From Collinsella sp. AM34-10 (lineage in GTDB: Bacteria; Actinomycetota; Coriobacteriia; Coriobacteriales; Coriobacteriaceae), in assembly GCF_003469185.1 (NCBI RefSeq), contig NZ_QSIL01000005.1:130339-194338 (forward strand): 64,000 nt of DNA, given 5' to 3'. Position numbers and translations under genes: made by a program. This document shows positions 36,789-45,008 of the stretch, one piece after another. Position 1 is the stretch's first letter. Each line of letters starts with the position of its first letter. A model generated the notes under the pieces. That model saw only the letters and a program-made list of their open reading frames with translations, was not told the origin of the DNA and searched no databases.

Positions 36789-37994
36789 TTAAGCGGACGG
36801 CTCCTGCTGCGTAATGCAGTGGATGTTTCCGCCGCCGAAGACGACCTGCTCGGACTGAACGCCGACGCACTTGTAGACGCCCTCGCCCCAGACCTCGTCA
36901 TAGATCTTCTGGAGCGTGTCAACGGCCAGCTGGTCGTTCTCGTCGCCGTACTGCGGGACGATAACGCCGTGGTTGGTGACAAGGTAGTTCATGTAGGAGG
37001 CGATCAGCGGCTCGTCGGGGACGCGCGGCTCGGCGTTCTCGTCGGCGTCGATGGTGTCGCAGGAAGCCTGGTCCATGAACAGCGGGTTCACGGGCATGCA
37101 GAGCTTGTAGACCTTCAGCTTGCGGCCCTTGGCGTCAACGGCGTTGGAGAGGGTCTCGTAGGCAGCGTGGCACTGCTCGTAGAACGGGTACTCGGGGTCG
37201 TCGGTCCAGATGCAGGCCATGACGCCCGGGGCAATGAACGTGGCGACGTCGTCGATGTGGCCGTTGGTCTCCTCGGGGTCGATACCCTCCTTGACCCAGA
37301 TGACCTTCTCGACACCCAGGTAATCCTTGAGGTGCTCGTTCATGTACTCGCGAAGCTCCTCGCTCCAGGGCTCGAACTTCTTGTGGTACTTGGGCCAGAT
37401 GGACTCGGGATCCTCTTCCTCCTCGAGCACCGCAGAGCAGGTGCGGCCGGGGGACAGGAGGCACTGGTCGGTAACGACAAGGGTGCCCTCGCCGTCGACG
37501 GTGATGGAGCCGCCCTCGAGGATCATGTCGTCGGGACGATAGCGACGGCAGCCGGAGAGCTCAGCCATCTTAAGGGCGATCTGCTCGTCCTTGTCCCACG
37601 GGAAATAGAGGCCGTCGACGAGGCCGCCGTAGGCGTTGAAGTGCCAGTGGTTGGCGCGCTTCTCGCCCTTGCCGTTGATGACGTAGGTGGCGGCGGTGTC
37701 GCGGAACCAGGCGTCGTCGGTGGTCATCTCGATGACGGTGACGTTCTCGTCGTTCTCGAAGACGGCCTTGCAGTTGGCATAGTCGACCTGGTTGGCGCAC
37801 ATATAGACCGGGGTGAACTCGGAGATGGCGCGGGCGATGGCGGCATACTGCTTCTGAGCAGGCTTGGCGCCGTGGGCCCAGGTGTCGGTGCGGTGGGGCC
37901 AGCCCATCCACACGCGATCCTGCGGGGCGAACTCGGCGGGCATGAAGAAGCCGTCGGCCTTGGGGGTGGACTCGGACTCGGTGATCGTACGCAT
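36789..37994 (-). CDS. aguA: Agmatine deiminase (second copy, with insertion)
   Basis: Same reaction as the copy at 27656, and clearly paralogous (FMPAEFAPQDRVWMGWPHRT, HWHFNAYGGLVDG, ILEGGSIT, catalytic GGGNIHCITQQE with about Cys393). At 401 residues it is longer than usual; the difference is an acidic insert around SAVLEEEEDPESIWPKYHKK. Start 37994 has GGAGGAAA upstream. It is third in the minus-strand order ptcA, APC permease, aguA, i.e. an agmatine deiminase operon without carbamate kinase. Confidence 0.92.
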   Translation of the reverse strand: MRTITESESTPKADGFFMPAEFAPQDRVWMGWPHRTDTWAHGAKPAQKQYAAIARAISEFTPVYMCANQVDYANCKAVFENDENVTVIEMTTDDAWFRDTAATYVINGKGEKRANHWHFNAYGGLVDGLYFPWDKDEQIALKMAELSGCRRYRPDDMILEGGSITVDGEGTLVVTDQCLLSPGRTCSAVLEEEEDPESIWPKYHKKFEPWSEELREYMNEHLKDYLGVEKVIWVKEGIDPEETNGHIDDVATFIAPGVMACIWTDDPEYPFYEQCHAAYETLSNAVDAKGRKLKVYKLCMPVNPLFMDQASCDTIDADENAEPRVPDEPLIASYMNYLVTNHGVIVPQYGDENDQLAVDTLQKIYDEVWGEGVYKCVGVQSEQVVFGGGNIHCITQQEPSA

Positions 37995-38354
37995 AAGATT
38001 TCCTCCAAATCGAACGATCGTTTGCCGCGGGCGGGTTACCCGCAGCCTAAAACCAAGAGATAGTGGGCGCCCGTCCCCCGGCAAAGGTCGGGGCGCCCGA
38101 TGTCGGTTTTCACGGAGCCGCACCGACGAGCGGCGACGTAGCCAAGTGCGCGGAGACAAACGCACGAAGGATACGGGAGAGAGATTGGGGCGGGCGGTGG
38201 TTTGCGGAGCTATCGCTCACACCCACCCCAGGGAATGGCTAGACAATTTGTCGCTTGGGCACGACCCCCGAAGAGGCTAGCGTGCCTGGAGTCGGAAGCG
38301 CGACGAAGCGCACGTTGGTACGCAAGGAGGGTTGGAGCCCCGAATTCGGGCGCT
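37995..38354. other. Intergenic region between APC permease and aguA2, with element E2
   Basis: 360 bases. It holds a GC hairpin at about 38065-38100 (GGGCGCC... GGCGCCC, interrupted) and element E2 around 38304-38323, sharing the 20-base core of E1. E2 starts right after the permease stop codon. No gene is visible. Confidence 0.45.
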
Positions 38355-39794
38355 CTAGTTCTCCTCAGCCTCGGCGGCCTCTTCAGCGAGACGCTGAGCA
38401 GCCAGCTCGGGGGTAAGACCCTTGTACTCGGTCTCGCGACCCTTGGCGCTGACGACGCGGACGACCTCGCCGATGAGGAGAAGCACGATGAAGATAACGA
38501 TCATCGGGGCCTTGTCGGCAATTTCGGCGGCGGAGAACGGGACCAGCGTTGCAACGATGGCCAGAATCAGCTCGATGCAAGGGATAGCGAGCATGACCTT
38601 CATCATGGCGCCCTTAAACGGGAACGTGAAGATGCGCTCACGGTTCGGGTCGTTCTTGCGAAGGTTGAGGAACGCCGGGAACATCGGGATATAGGTGAGC
38701 AGCAGGAAGACGACGGAGGTGCCGAAGAGCATCCAGAACACGCCGTTGGAGATGGCGTCGATGGGAACCAGCTGCAGGCACAGCACCAGGGAGGCAACGA
38801 TAGCGTTGACCAGGTTGGCGCCGTTGGGCATGTCGTCGTCAGAGATCATCGAAGCAAAGACCTTGGGCATGTTGCCGTGCTCGGCAGCGTAGCGAGCAAC
38901 GGAGTTAACGCCGAAGGACCAAGCAGCCATGTTGGCGAACAGGGTGATCAGGAAGGCGATGCAGATGACCTTAAAGATCATGGAGTCGCCGACCATGGTC
39001 TGGACTGCATAGATCATGCCGTAGTCGGGGTCGATGGAATCGGCCGGCACAGCAGCGCCAATGCCAAAGCCAGCGAACAGGTAGATCACGGCGATGGACA
39101 GGCCACCGACGATGATAGCCTTGGGGATATCGCGAGCGGGATCGGCCATGTCGTCAGTCATGGTGCAGATGACCTCGAAGCCCATGAAGTTAAAGATGAT
39201 GATCGACAGGTAGCCGAGAGCGTTGGTGTTGGTCAGCTCGGGCAGGAACGTGGCAGCGGACATGTCGTTCGCAAAACCGTTCTCCATGGCATAGCAGATG
39301 CCCAGAGCGCCGACGATAACGGCGACGGCGACCTTGATGATGGCGCCACCGTTAAGGACCCACTCGGAGTCGGCCGCCTTGGAGCGGCCCATAAGGTAGA
39401 CGATCCACACAAAGGCAAGATCGATACCCATCTTGGCGATCAGATTGAACTCAACGCCAAAGACCATGCCCAGGATATCGGGGAACATGGTAGCCAGCGA
39501 GGCGATCCACAGCGGGTAGTTAACCCAGTAGTAGTATGAAATGCGGGCGCCCCACTTGTCGCCCAGGCCATCGCGCACCCAGTCGTAAATGCCGCCCTCG
39601 CCGTCATAGGTGGTGCCGAGCTCGGTGACGACCATGCCGTAGGGAAGCAGGAAGGTCAGGATCAGGAAGATCCACCAGAAGAACTGCTGATTGCCAATGG
39701 CAGCAGCAGGAGCGGCGGCCTCGCAAACGAAGACGACGCAGATGATGGTCGAAATGACCGTCAAGAAGGAAAGCTTTTTCTTTCCGTCGCTCAT
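38355..39794 (-). CDS. aguD: APC-superfamily permease, probable agmatine/putrescine antiporter
   Basis: Twelve-helix transporter of 479 residues. FLTVISTIICVVFVCEAAAPAAAIGNQQFF, IYDWVRDGLGDKWGARISYYY and IIIFNFMGFEVICTMTDDMADP are typical of the amino acid/polyamine antiporter group. Ends with an acidic cytoplasmic tail (AQRLAEEAAEAEEN). Position between ptcA and aguA2 supports agmatine uptake coupled to putrescine export. Start 39794 has AAGGAG six bases upstream. Confidence 0.88.
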   Translation of the reverse strand: MSDGKKKLSFLTVISTIICVVFVCEAAAPAAAIGNQQFFWWIFLILTFLLPYGMVVTELGTTYDGEGGIYDWVRDGLGDKWGARISYYYWVNYPLWIASLATMFPDILGMVFGVEFNLIAKMGIDLAFVWIVYLMGRSKAADSEWVLNGGAIIKVAVAVIVGALGICYAMENGFANDMSAATFLPELTNTNALGYLSIIIFNFMGFEVICTMTDDMADPARDIPKAIIVGGLSIAVIYLFAGFGIGAAVPADSIDPDYGMIYAVQTMVGDSMIFKVICIAFLITLFANMAAWSFGVNSVARYAAEHGNMPKVFASMISDDDMPNGANLVNAIVASLVLCLQLVPIDAISNGVFWMLFGTSVVFLLLTYIPMFPAFLNLRKNDPNRERIFTFPFKGAMMKVMLAIPCIELILAIVATLVPFSAAEIADKAPMIVIFIVLLLIGEVVRVVSAKGRETEYKGLTPELAAQRLAEEAAEAEEN

Positions 39795-39924
39795 GATGAG
39801 CTCCTTCGCTCAGTCTTGGACAGATCCGAGGCCCGGGCAAAAGACGTGCGTTCAAGCCTCGGTGAGCGGGCGACAGGAGACGAGCATCCGCCGCCCGCAA
39901 ACGTGCGTTTAGCAGCCTTGAGGC

Positions 39925-40998
39925 TTAGAGCTGCTCGAGGGCCTCGAGAGCGGCGTGGAGCTCGGCCTTGGCGGAGTACTCGACACCCTCGTCGTTGAGC
40001 GGGGTGCGCTTGCCCAGAGCGGCAAGGAGAGCACGGATGGAGTGCTTGCGGTTCTCGGCCTCGACCCAGCACAGGGAACGCTCGGGATCGTCCATGACCT
40101 CGTCGACGACTTCCTCATTGCGGGTGGCCGGCAGGCAGTGCATGAACTTGGAGTTGGGGCCGGCGAAGTTCATCATATCCATGGTGACCTGATACTTGGG
40201 ATAGAACACGTCCATGTAGTTCTCGCCCGAGACCTCCTCGTCGTACAGGCCATACCACACGTCGGTGTAGATGAAGTCGGCGCCCTTGATGCACTCGATG
40301 TCGTCGGAGATGACGATGGAGCCGCCGGAGACCTTGCAGTTCTCCTCGGCGATGGCCATCATCTGCTTGCCGAACTCGGCGCGCTCCTCAACGGTGCCAA
40401 CGTGCAGGCCGCCGTCGGGGATCTGGTGGCCCTTAGGTCCAAACTGGACAAACCTCATGCCGACCTTGGAGGCAATGAACATAAGGGAGACGCAGACCTG
40501 GGTGGCGTCGCCGATGAAGGCCAGGGTGCAGTCCTCGATCTTCTTGCCCTCGGGGAGGTTCTCGAGCATGGTCATGAGGTCGCCCATCTCCTGCGTGGGG
40601 TGGTTGAACTCGGACATGCCGTTGATGACGGGCACAGCGGAGCCCTCGGCGAGGCCGACGACGTCCTTGTGACGGTCAACGCGAGCCATCATGATGTCAA
40701 GCAGGGAGCCCATGACGCGAGCGGTGTCGCCCAGGGACTCGTGGCCACCGAGCTGAATGGTGCCAGGGCCGTAGAACTGGGCGTGGCCACCGAGGTCGGT
40801 CATGGCGGTCTCGAAGGAAAGGCGGGTGCGGGTGGAAACCTGCTGGAAGATCATGCCAAGGCTCTGGTTGCGGAGCAGGTGCGGATAATAACCGTCAACC
40901 TTGATGGCCTTCTTCATTGCCAGGCCAAGATCCTCGATAGCCAGGATCTGCTCTTTGGTGAAGTCGTTGGTGTCGATGAAATCCTTAGGCAGTGCCAT
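39925..40998 (-). CDS. ptcA: Putrescine carbamoyltransferase
   Basis: Phosphorolyses N-carbamoylputrescine to putrescine and carbamoyl phosphate. The 357-residue product has the carbamoyl-phosphate loop [18 protein letters not shown], the substrate loop [19 protein letters not shown] and [11 protein letters not shown]. The text [13 protein letters not shown] and WYGLY, plus the extended C-terminal helix, fit putrescine rather than ornithine transcarbamylases. First gene of the operon; start 40998 has AAAGGAA upstream. Carbamate kinase is not found in this window. Confidence 0.9.
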   Translation of the reverse strand: MALPKDFIDTNDFTKEQILAIEDLGLAMKKAIKVDGYYPHLLRNQSLGMIFQQVSTRTRLSFETAMTDLGGHAQFYGPGTIQLGGHESLGDTARVMGSLLDIMMARVDRHKDVVGLAEGSAVPVINGMSEFNHPTQEMGDLMTMLENLPEGKKIEDCTLAFIGDATQVCVSLMFIASKVGMRFVQFGPKGHQIPDGGLHVGTVEERAEFGKQMMAIAEENCKVSGGSIVISDDIECIKGADFIYTDVWYGLYDEEVSGENYMDVFYPKYQVTMDMMNFAGPNSKFMHCLPATRNEEVVDEVMDDPERSLCWVEAENRKHSIRALLAALGKRTPLNDEGVEYSAKAELHAALEALEQL

Positions 40999-41328
40999 GT
41001 CGATTTCCTTTCCGCCGGTCTTGCCGACTATTACTATGAGGCGCTCGAACATCACGCCTCGTGTTGACAAGACCATCATTCACCCATGTGCAATTTTTAC
41101 CTAGTTTATTCGGGATTAAAGACCGTTCACGGAGTTACACCCTTCCTAATCCAATATAAACCCGCAGGTAGCGAGCTTGCAGGGGGTTTACTATCTAGAA
41201 CCGCGAACGGTATACGGCTATCCTGTATCTCGGCGCCTAATCCGCAATGGAACGAAGGGTTGAGACGTCTATATCCCACAAGATATACAGGGCTCGGCCA
41301 TAGCTAAAATGAGATGGGACGGTGACAG
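40999..41328. promoter_or_regulatory. Divergent regulatory region between ptcA and its LuxR gene
   Basis: 330 bases controlling both directions. GACCGTTCAC at 41121-41130 and the facing CCGCGAACGGT near 41200 could be paired regulator sites. An imperfect palindrome TAAACCCGCAGG... GGGGGTTTA lies at about 41157-41190. No gene visible. Confidence 0.45.
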
Positions 41329-42294
41329 ATGAACACCTTGATGTTCTTCTATACCCTAGCGATACTCGTGATCTGTATTGTGACGGCTGTGCTTTCGCTT
41401 GCCGCCTACGCCTCGTCTCGTCGACGCTTCTTTATCTATGGCAGCGGCGTATTTATCTGCTATGCCATCGAGATGACCGAGATCTTCTTTTTTGAATACA
41501 CGCTGCAAAACCAGAGTTTTCCGGCCAGCGACTATTACTCAATTACCATGCCTGTGTTGCGGACCCTTGTGGCGACCGCTTCACAGGCTTTTATCTGGCT
41601 CATTGCCATGGACTTGCTCGACAAACATTCAAAGAAGCAGTTCGTTATCCCCGTCGCAACGTTTTTGCTGAGCGAGCTGCTGATTATCGTCGCTGTCCCC
41701 TACGGCCCCATGCATCAATGGCTCTACTACACGATGCGCCAGGTATTCCTGGGTTTTGTGGGGCTCTATATCTTTTGGACCGCACGCAAGAGTACGAAGG
41801 TTGAGCTGAAGGCGCGTGTCAACAATCAACGAAAGCACCTAGTCGTTGGCGCCATTTTGGTCGGCTGCATCATTGCCGAGGACTTCTACAACATCTTGGT
41901 CGTCCCCATGAGCCTGGCGCCCTCCTGGCTGCAGCTGTACCTATCCGAGCGCAACTTTAGCGAGAACGTCTTTGCGTGCTACTTTGCCATCCTGCTTATC
42001 CTGTACGCCTACCACGTGCTTTCGATTCGCATGCAGGAGGCGCCCGAGGAAAAGAACGTCAGCGATCTTGACAGACACATCGAAGAGCAGATGCCCTTCT
42101 ATCGCAACGCCTACAAGCTCTCCAACCGCGAGACCGAAGTCATGCGTCTGGTTGTACTGGGCAAATCGAACCAAGAGATCGCCGACGAGCTCTTCCTTGC
42201 CGTGGGCACCGTCAAAACCCACATCCACAACATCTTGGTCAAAACCGAGCAGCAAAACCGCACGACCTTGATCCTCCACTTTTGGAAACGATAA
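41329..42294 (+). CDS. Membrane-bound LuxR-type regulator of the agmatine operon
   Basis: 321 residues with about seven membrane helices in the first 230 residues (MNTLMFFYTLAILVICIVTA onward) and a C-terminal LuxR HTH (KLSNRETEVMRLVVLGKSNQ then EIADELFLAVGTVKTHIHNI). Divergent from ptcA-aguD-aguA, as activators of agmatine catabolism often are. The last codons (TTLILHFWKR) are also found as a remnant at 46846-46878. Confidence 0.87.
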   Translation: MNTLMFFYTLAILVICIVTAVLSLAAYASSRRRFFIYGSGVFICYAIEMTEIFFFEYTLQNQSFPASDYYSITMPVLRTLVATASQAFIWLIAMDLLDKHSKKQFVIPVATFLLSELLIIVAVPYGPMHQWLYYTMRQVFLGFVGLYIFWTARKSTKVELKARVNNQRKHLVVGAILVGCIIAEDFYNILVVPMSLAPSWLQLYLSERNFSENVFACYFAILLILYAYHVLSIRMQEAPEEKNVSDLDRHIEEQMPFYRNAYKLSNRETEVMRLVVLGKSNQEIADELFLAVGTVKTHIHNILVKTEQQNRTTLILHFWKR

Positions 42295-42329
42295 CCTACC
42301 AAAAAGGGACAGGTTTATTTTGGCAGGTT
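42293..42329. repeat. Constant-loop hairpin H5
   Basis: 12-bp stem AACCTACCAAAA / TTTTGGCAGGTT with one A-G mismatch; the minus-strand loop is TAAACCTGTCCCT. It begins in the LuxR stop codon and continues into TTATCTGGGCGAACGT, shared with 46877 and 24412. The region 42270-42395 is duplicated, with divergence, at 46846-46970. Confidence 0.7.
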
Positions 42330-42406
42330 TTATCTGGGCGAACGTTAAGACCGCCGCGGGGGAACTGCTTTCCCTCGCGGCGGTTTTCTGGCTCACGCTT
42401 TCTTTC

Positions 42407-42544
42407 GTCTCAATCTGTAACATATGGAGACCAAATCGCCGTCTTACTGTTACAGATCGAGACGAGTTACAGAGCGCGCGTCGAATAATCTCAATCTGTA
42501 ACAGGTAGAAGCGTTTTTGCCAGTCAGATGTTACAGATTGAGAT
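42407..42544. repeat. Tandem pair of palindromes with the same stem
   Basis: Two hairpins use CTCAATCTGTAACA: 42407-42422 / 42448-42463 (one mismatch) and 42488-42503 / 42529-42544 (perfect 16 bp), each with a 25-nt loop. A further half copy (GAGTTACAGA) lies between. The pair fills much of the gap between LuxR and the secreted peptide gene. Confidence 0.65.
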
Positions 42545-42614
42545 AAACGAAGGAGCGGTAGCGTTAAACAAGTCCGCCACAAAGTTATTCGGAGAGATCC
42601 GATCCTAGAGTTGT

Positions 42615-42968
42615 CTACCAGGTACGATATGTGCACTGATATTTTGTCTCAAACCCGGGCATCCCGTTGCCGCGTGGGCTTAACGCTGCACCCGTATAGA
42701 GAATCGTTTGCCCCGTACGAGAATACGAAGTTTTGAAAGACAGCCTCTTGTATGTCTGGTCGAAACAATCAACATTCTCGCTCGGGTGGTTCGCAGTGGA
42801 GAACGACTTGTAAGTGTCCAAGACGTCCGCTGTCACAAGACGACAAGGCGCGACAGAACCTGCATCTGGTTTCGCCGTCGCACAAACGGGAATTGTGACC
42901 ATCGACAGGGTAAGCATAAAACATGCGAACATTGCCTTCACAAAGTTCTTCGTTACATGGCGTTTCAT
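42615..42968 (-). CDS. Secreted small protein of unknown function
   Basis: 117 residues with a clear signal peptide: basic MKRHVTKNFVK, hydrophobic core AMFACFMLTLSMVTIPVC, likely cleavage after ATA. The mature part of about 85 residues has three cysteines and ends FETKYQCTYRTW. It starts two bases after the ABC fusion gene stop, with AGGAAG seven bases upstream, so it is co-translated with that transporter. A secreted peptide or bacteriocin-like product handled by the ABC protein is plausible, but I recognise no family. Confidence 0.65.
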   Translation of the reverse strand: MKRHVTKNFVKAMFACFMLTLSMVTIPVCATAKPDAGSVAPCRLVTADVLDTYKSFSTANHPSENVDCFDQTYKRLSFKTSYSRTGQTILYTGAALSPRGNGMPGFETKYQCTYRTW

Positions 42969-42970
42969 GG

Positions 42971-44884
42971 TTATCTTCCTTTCCTAGTTTTACTGTCGTT
43001 CGTCTTGAAAAGCTGCGCGTATACATTACCGATCCACTTCGAATCACCTCCCATTTCTCTGGTAACGACACGCGAGTCATCCCCTGTGAGCAATACGGAG
43101 GCATCGCAGAGCGATTCGAGGTTTCCGATAAGATGAGAAGAGATAATGACATGTGCTCCTCTACCCGCTTCATCTCTAAGAGCATTCGAAACAATCGCAA
43201 CGTGTCTCACATCAAGTGCATTCATGGGCTCATCCAAAAGGACGACTTCGCAATAGGACATATACGCCATCGCGACATTAAGTAATTGTCTATTTCCATC
43301 AGACAGCCTAGATACGGGCGTATTCTTCAACCCAGTCAAGTCAAAGCGATCAAGCACTTGGTCCAAAGTGCGAGGTGAATGCCAAATTCTCCTGCATCGG
43401 TCGAGATGAAAAGCGACGGTCATGTATGGAATCAATAGCGACGGCCTATTCGGAACCAAAAAGAATACCTTTCTCATTTCCTCACAGTCGACGCATACTT
43501 TTGCATGAAAACAGAAAGAACCTGACACGCGCACTGATGGCCCAGCATCTCCCCAAAGAGTATTCAGTAGCGTAGTCTTGCCATGTCCATTTGGCGCGAC
43601 AAGACCCCATATCTGGCCAGCGGGCATATCAAACTGCAATCCCTTTACCAGCTGGTTTTTTCCAACCGTCAACGCATCCAGCGACAGAGAGAGCAGGCTT
43701 TTCTCGCTCAAACTATCCGGGCGAATATGGTTCCAGGCCCAGCGATTCTTGCTTTTTAGACACGAAAACGAAATGACCCCCAACGCGCAAACAGCAAACG
43801 CGCCCATCACGGCAAAGAGGCAGTGCGATGCACTGGCTTCAGGAACGAGAGATACCTCCGCTCCATTGGCGTAAGATGCGCCGCCGAGCGCAAACGAAGA
43901 GGCAGAATAGCTCGACACCATATACGGCAGCAACGCATGCCATGGAGCATCTTTGCTCGCATAAAACGGAAGCTGGCTTATGCCCCCCACAAGAGCGATC
44001 ACCATGGACGAAATGGCCCTGTTTCTGCTTCCGGCGTACACGCACACGCCCAAGCAAGCAAACATCATCGACAGCACAGCTTCAAAGACGGCAAATAGCC
44101 CTAGCTGAACTAACACAGTTCTTTCGACTACGTCACCATACTGAATGAATACGACTGGGTACTCTGTCTGACCTACACCGTTAAACACCGTTGCCAATAC
44201 AAAACAGGGAGCCAACGCCAGAACCAAAACCAGCATCGATGCAATACCAGAGACGAGAACGCGGCATGCATTCATCTCTAACTTTGACAACAACGCTCGA
44301 TCGTAGAACCGCTTTCCATCCCCCTCAAGCGACATATAGAGGACGAGGACCGGGACCAAAAGCCACGCTATTGCAGGAACAGCGCCGCAATAATATGCGA
44401 GAAGAATCATCCCGGGCATTTTTGTTGTTGAGTCGTACGATTCCGGATGGGCCAGCATCGATATGGCTCGGGGAAGACGTTCTTGGGCTTCAAGCGATAA
44501 CTCCGAATCAACACCATTCAAATAACCGAGTCGGTATTCCTTGAGCAATAGATTGTCGTAATCGGCAATCGCATCGTAATACTCTCTGGAGTCCGTCTTG
44601 CTTTCAAGCGCCCGATCAAGGCACGCCCTTTCGTCGGCAATGATGCTGTTGAGCTCCTGTGGGGCAGTGTCATAAACGCCGTCAGAGACTTGAGAGACCA
44701 AAAGGGCTCTCTGGTCTTCGATGGAAGCTCTACCATATAGATAATCTGCTCCCGTTGGAACGGATAGAAATACCGGGATGCAGTATACGAGCGCGAGCAG
44801 CGCCGTCAGCAACATAATTCCCCGGTTGCGCGCAAGAACTTCTAAATTAAGCCGTACATATGTGAGGCAATCACAGGTCTTCAC
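42971..44884 (-). CDS. ABC transporter with permease fused in front of the ATPase
   Basis: 637 residues. The N-terminal half has membrane helices around a long extracytoplasmic loop (residues about 45-150) and a second helix cluster (about 150-400). The C-terminal third is an ATPase with Walker A VAPNGHGKTTLL, an altered signature LSDGNRQ, Walker B EVVLLDEPMNALD and H-loop SSHL. Permease-then-ATPase on one chain is the exporter order, but the permease resembles ABC-2 types that are normally separate. GTG start 44884 has GGAGG upstream. GC and codon use are lower than in neighbouring clusters. Confidence 0.82.
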   Translation of the reverse strand: MKTCDCLTYVRLNLEVLARNRGIMLLTALLALVYCIPVFLSVPTGADYLYGRASIEDQRALLVSQVSDGVYDTAPQELNSIIADERACLDRALESKTDSREYYDAIADYDNLLLKEYRLGYLNGVDSELSLEAQERLPRAISMLAHPESYDSTTKMPGMILLAYYCGAVPAIAWLLVPVLVLYMSLEGDGKRFYDRALLSKLEMNACRVLVSGIASMLVLVLALAPCFVLATVFNGVGQTEYPVVFIQYGDVVERTVLVQLGLFAVFEAVLSMMFACLGVCVYAGSRNRAISSMVIALVGGISQLPFYASKDAPWHALLPYMVSSYSASSFALGGASYANGAEVSLVPEASASHCLFAVMGAFAVCALGVISFSCLKSKNRWAWNHIRPDSLSEKSLLSLSLDALTVGKNQLVKGLQFDMPAGQIWGLVAPNGHGKTTLLNTLWGDAGPSVRVSGSFCFHAKVCVDCEEMRKVFFLVPNRPSLLIPYMTVAFHLDRCRRIWHSPRTLDQVLDRFDLTGLKNTPVSRLSDGNRQLLNVAMAYMSYCEVVLLDEPMNALDVRHVAIVSNALRDEAGRGAHVIISSHLIGNLESLCDASVLLTGDDSRVVTREMGGDSKWIGNVYAQLFKTNDSKTRKGR

Positions 44885-45008
44885 AGCAAGCACCTCCGGT
44901 TCGCAACACACGAGTCGTCGGACCCGTTGTCCGGAAGTATCGCCTTCATCGTCAGAACTGTCTGTAGACGTGTAGGATGGATTTACAATCTTATTTGTCT
45001 ACAGGCTT

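Noticed and set aside
39925..40998. Ornithine carbamoyltransferase of an arginine deiminase pathway
   Set aside because: Neighbouring agmatine deiminases and the closer match of loops and C-terminal extension to putrescine carbamoyltransferases; no arcA or arcC nearby.
42407..42544. CRISPR array from the repeated CTCAATCTGTAACA
   Set aside because: Repeats alternate in orientation and form two hairpins, spacing is irregular, and no cas genes are present.
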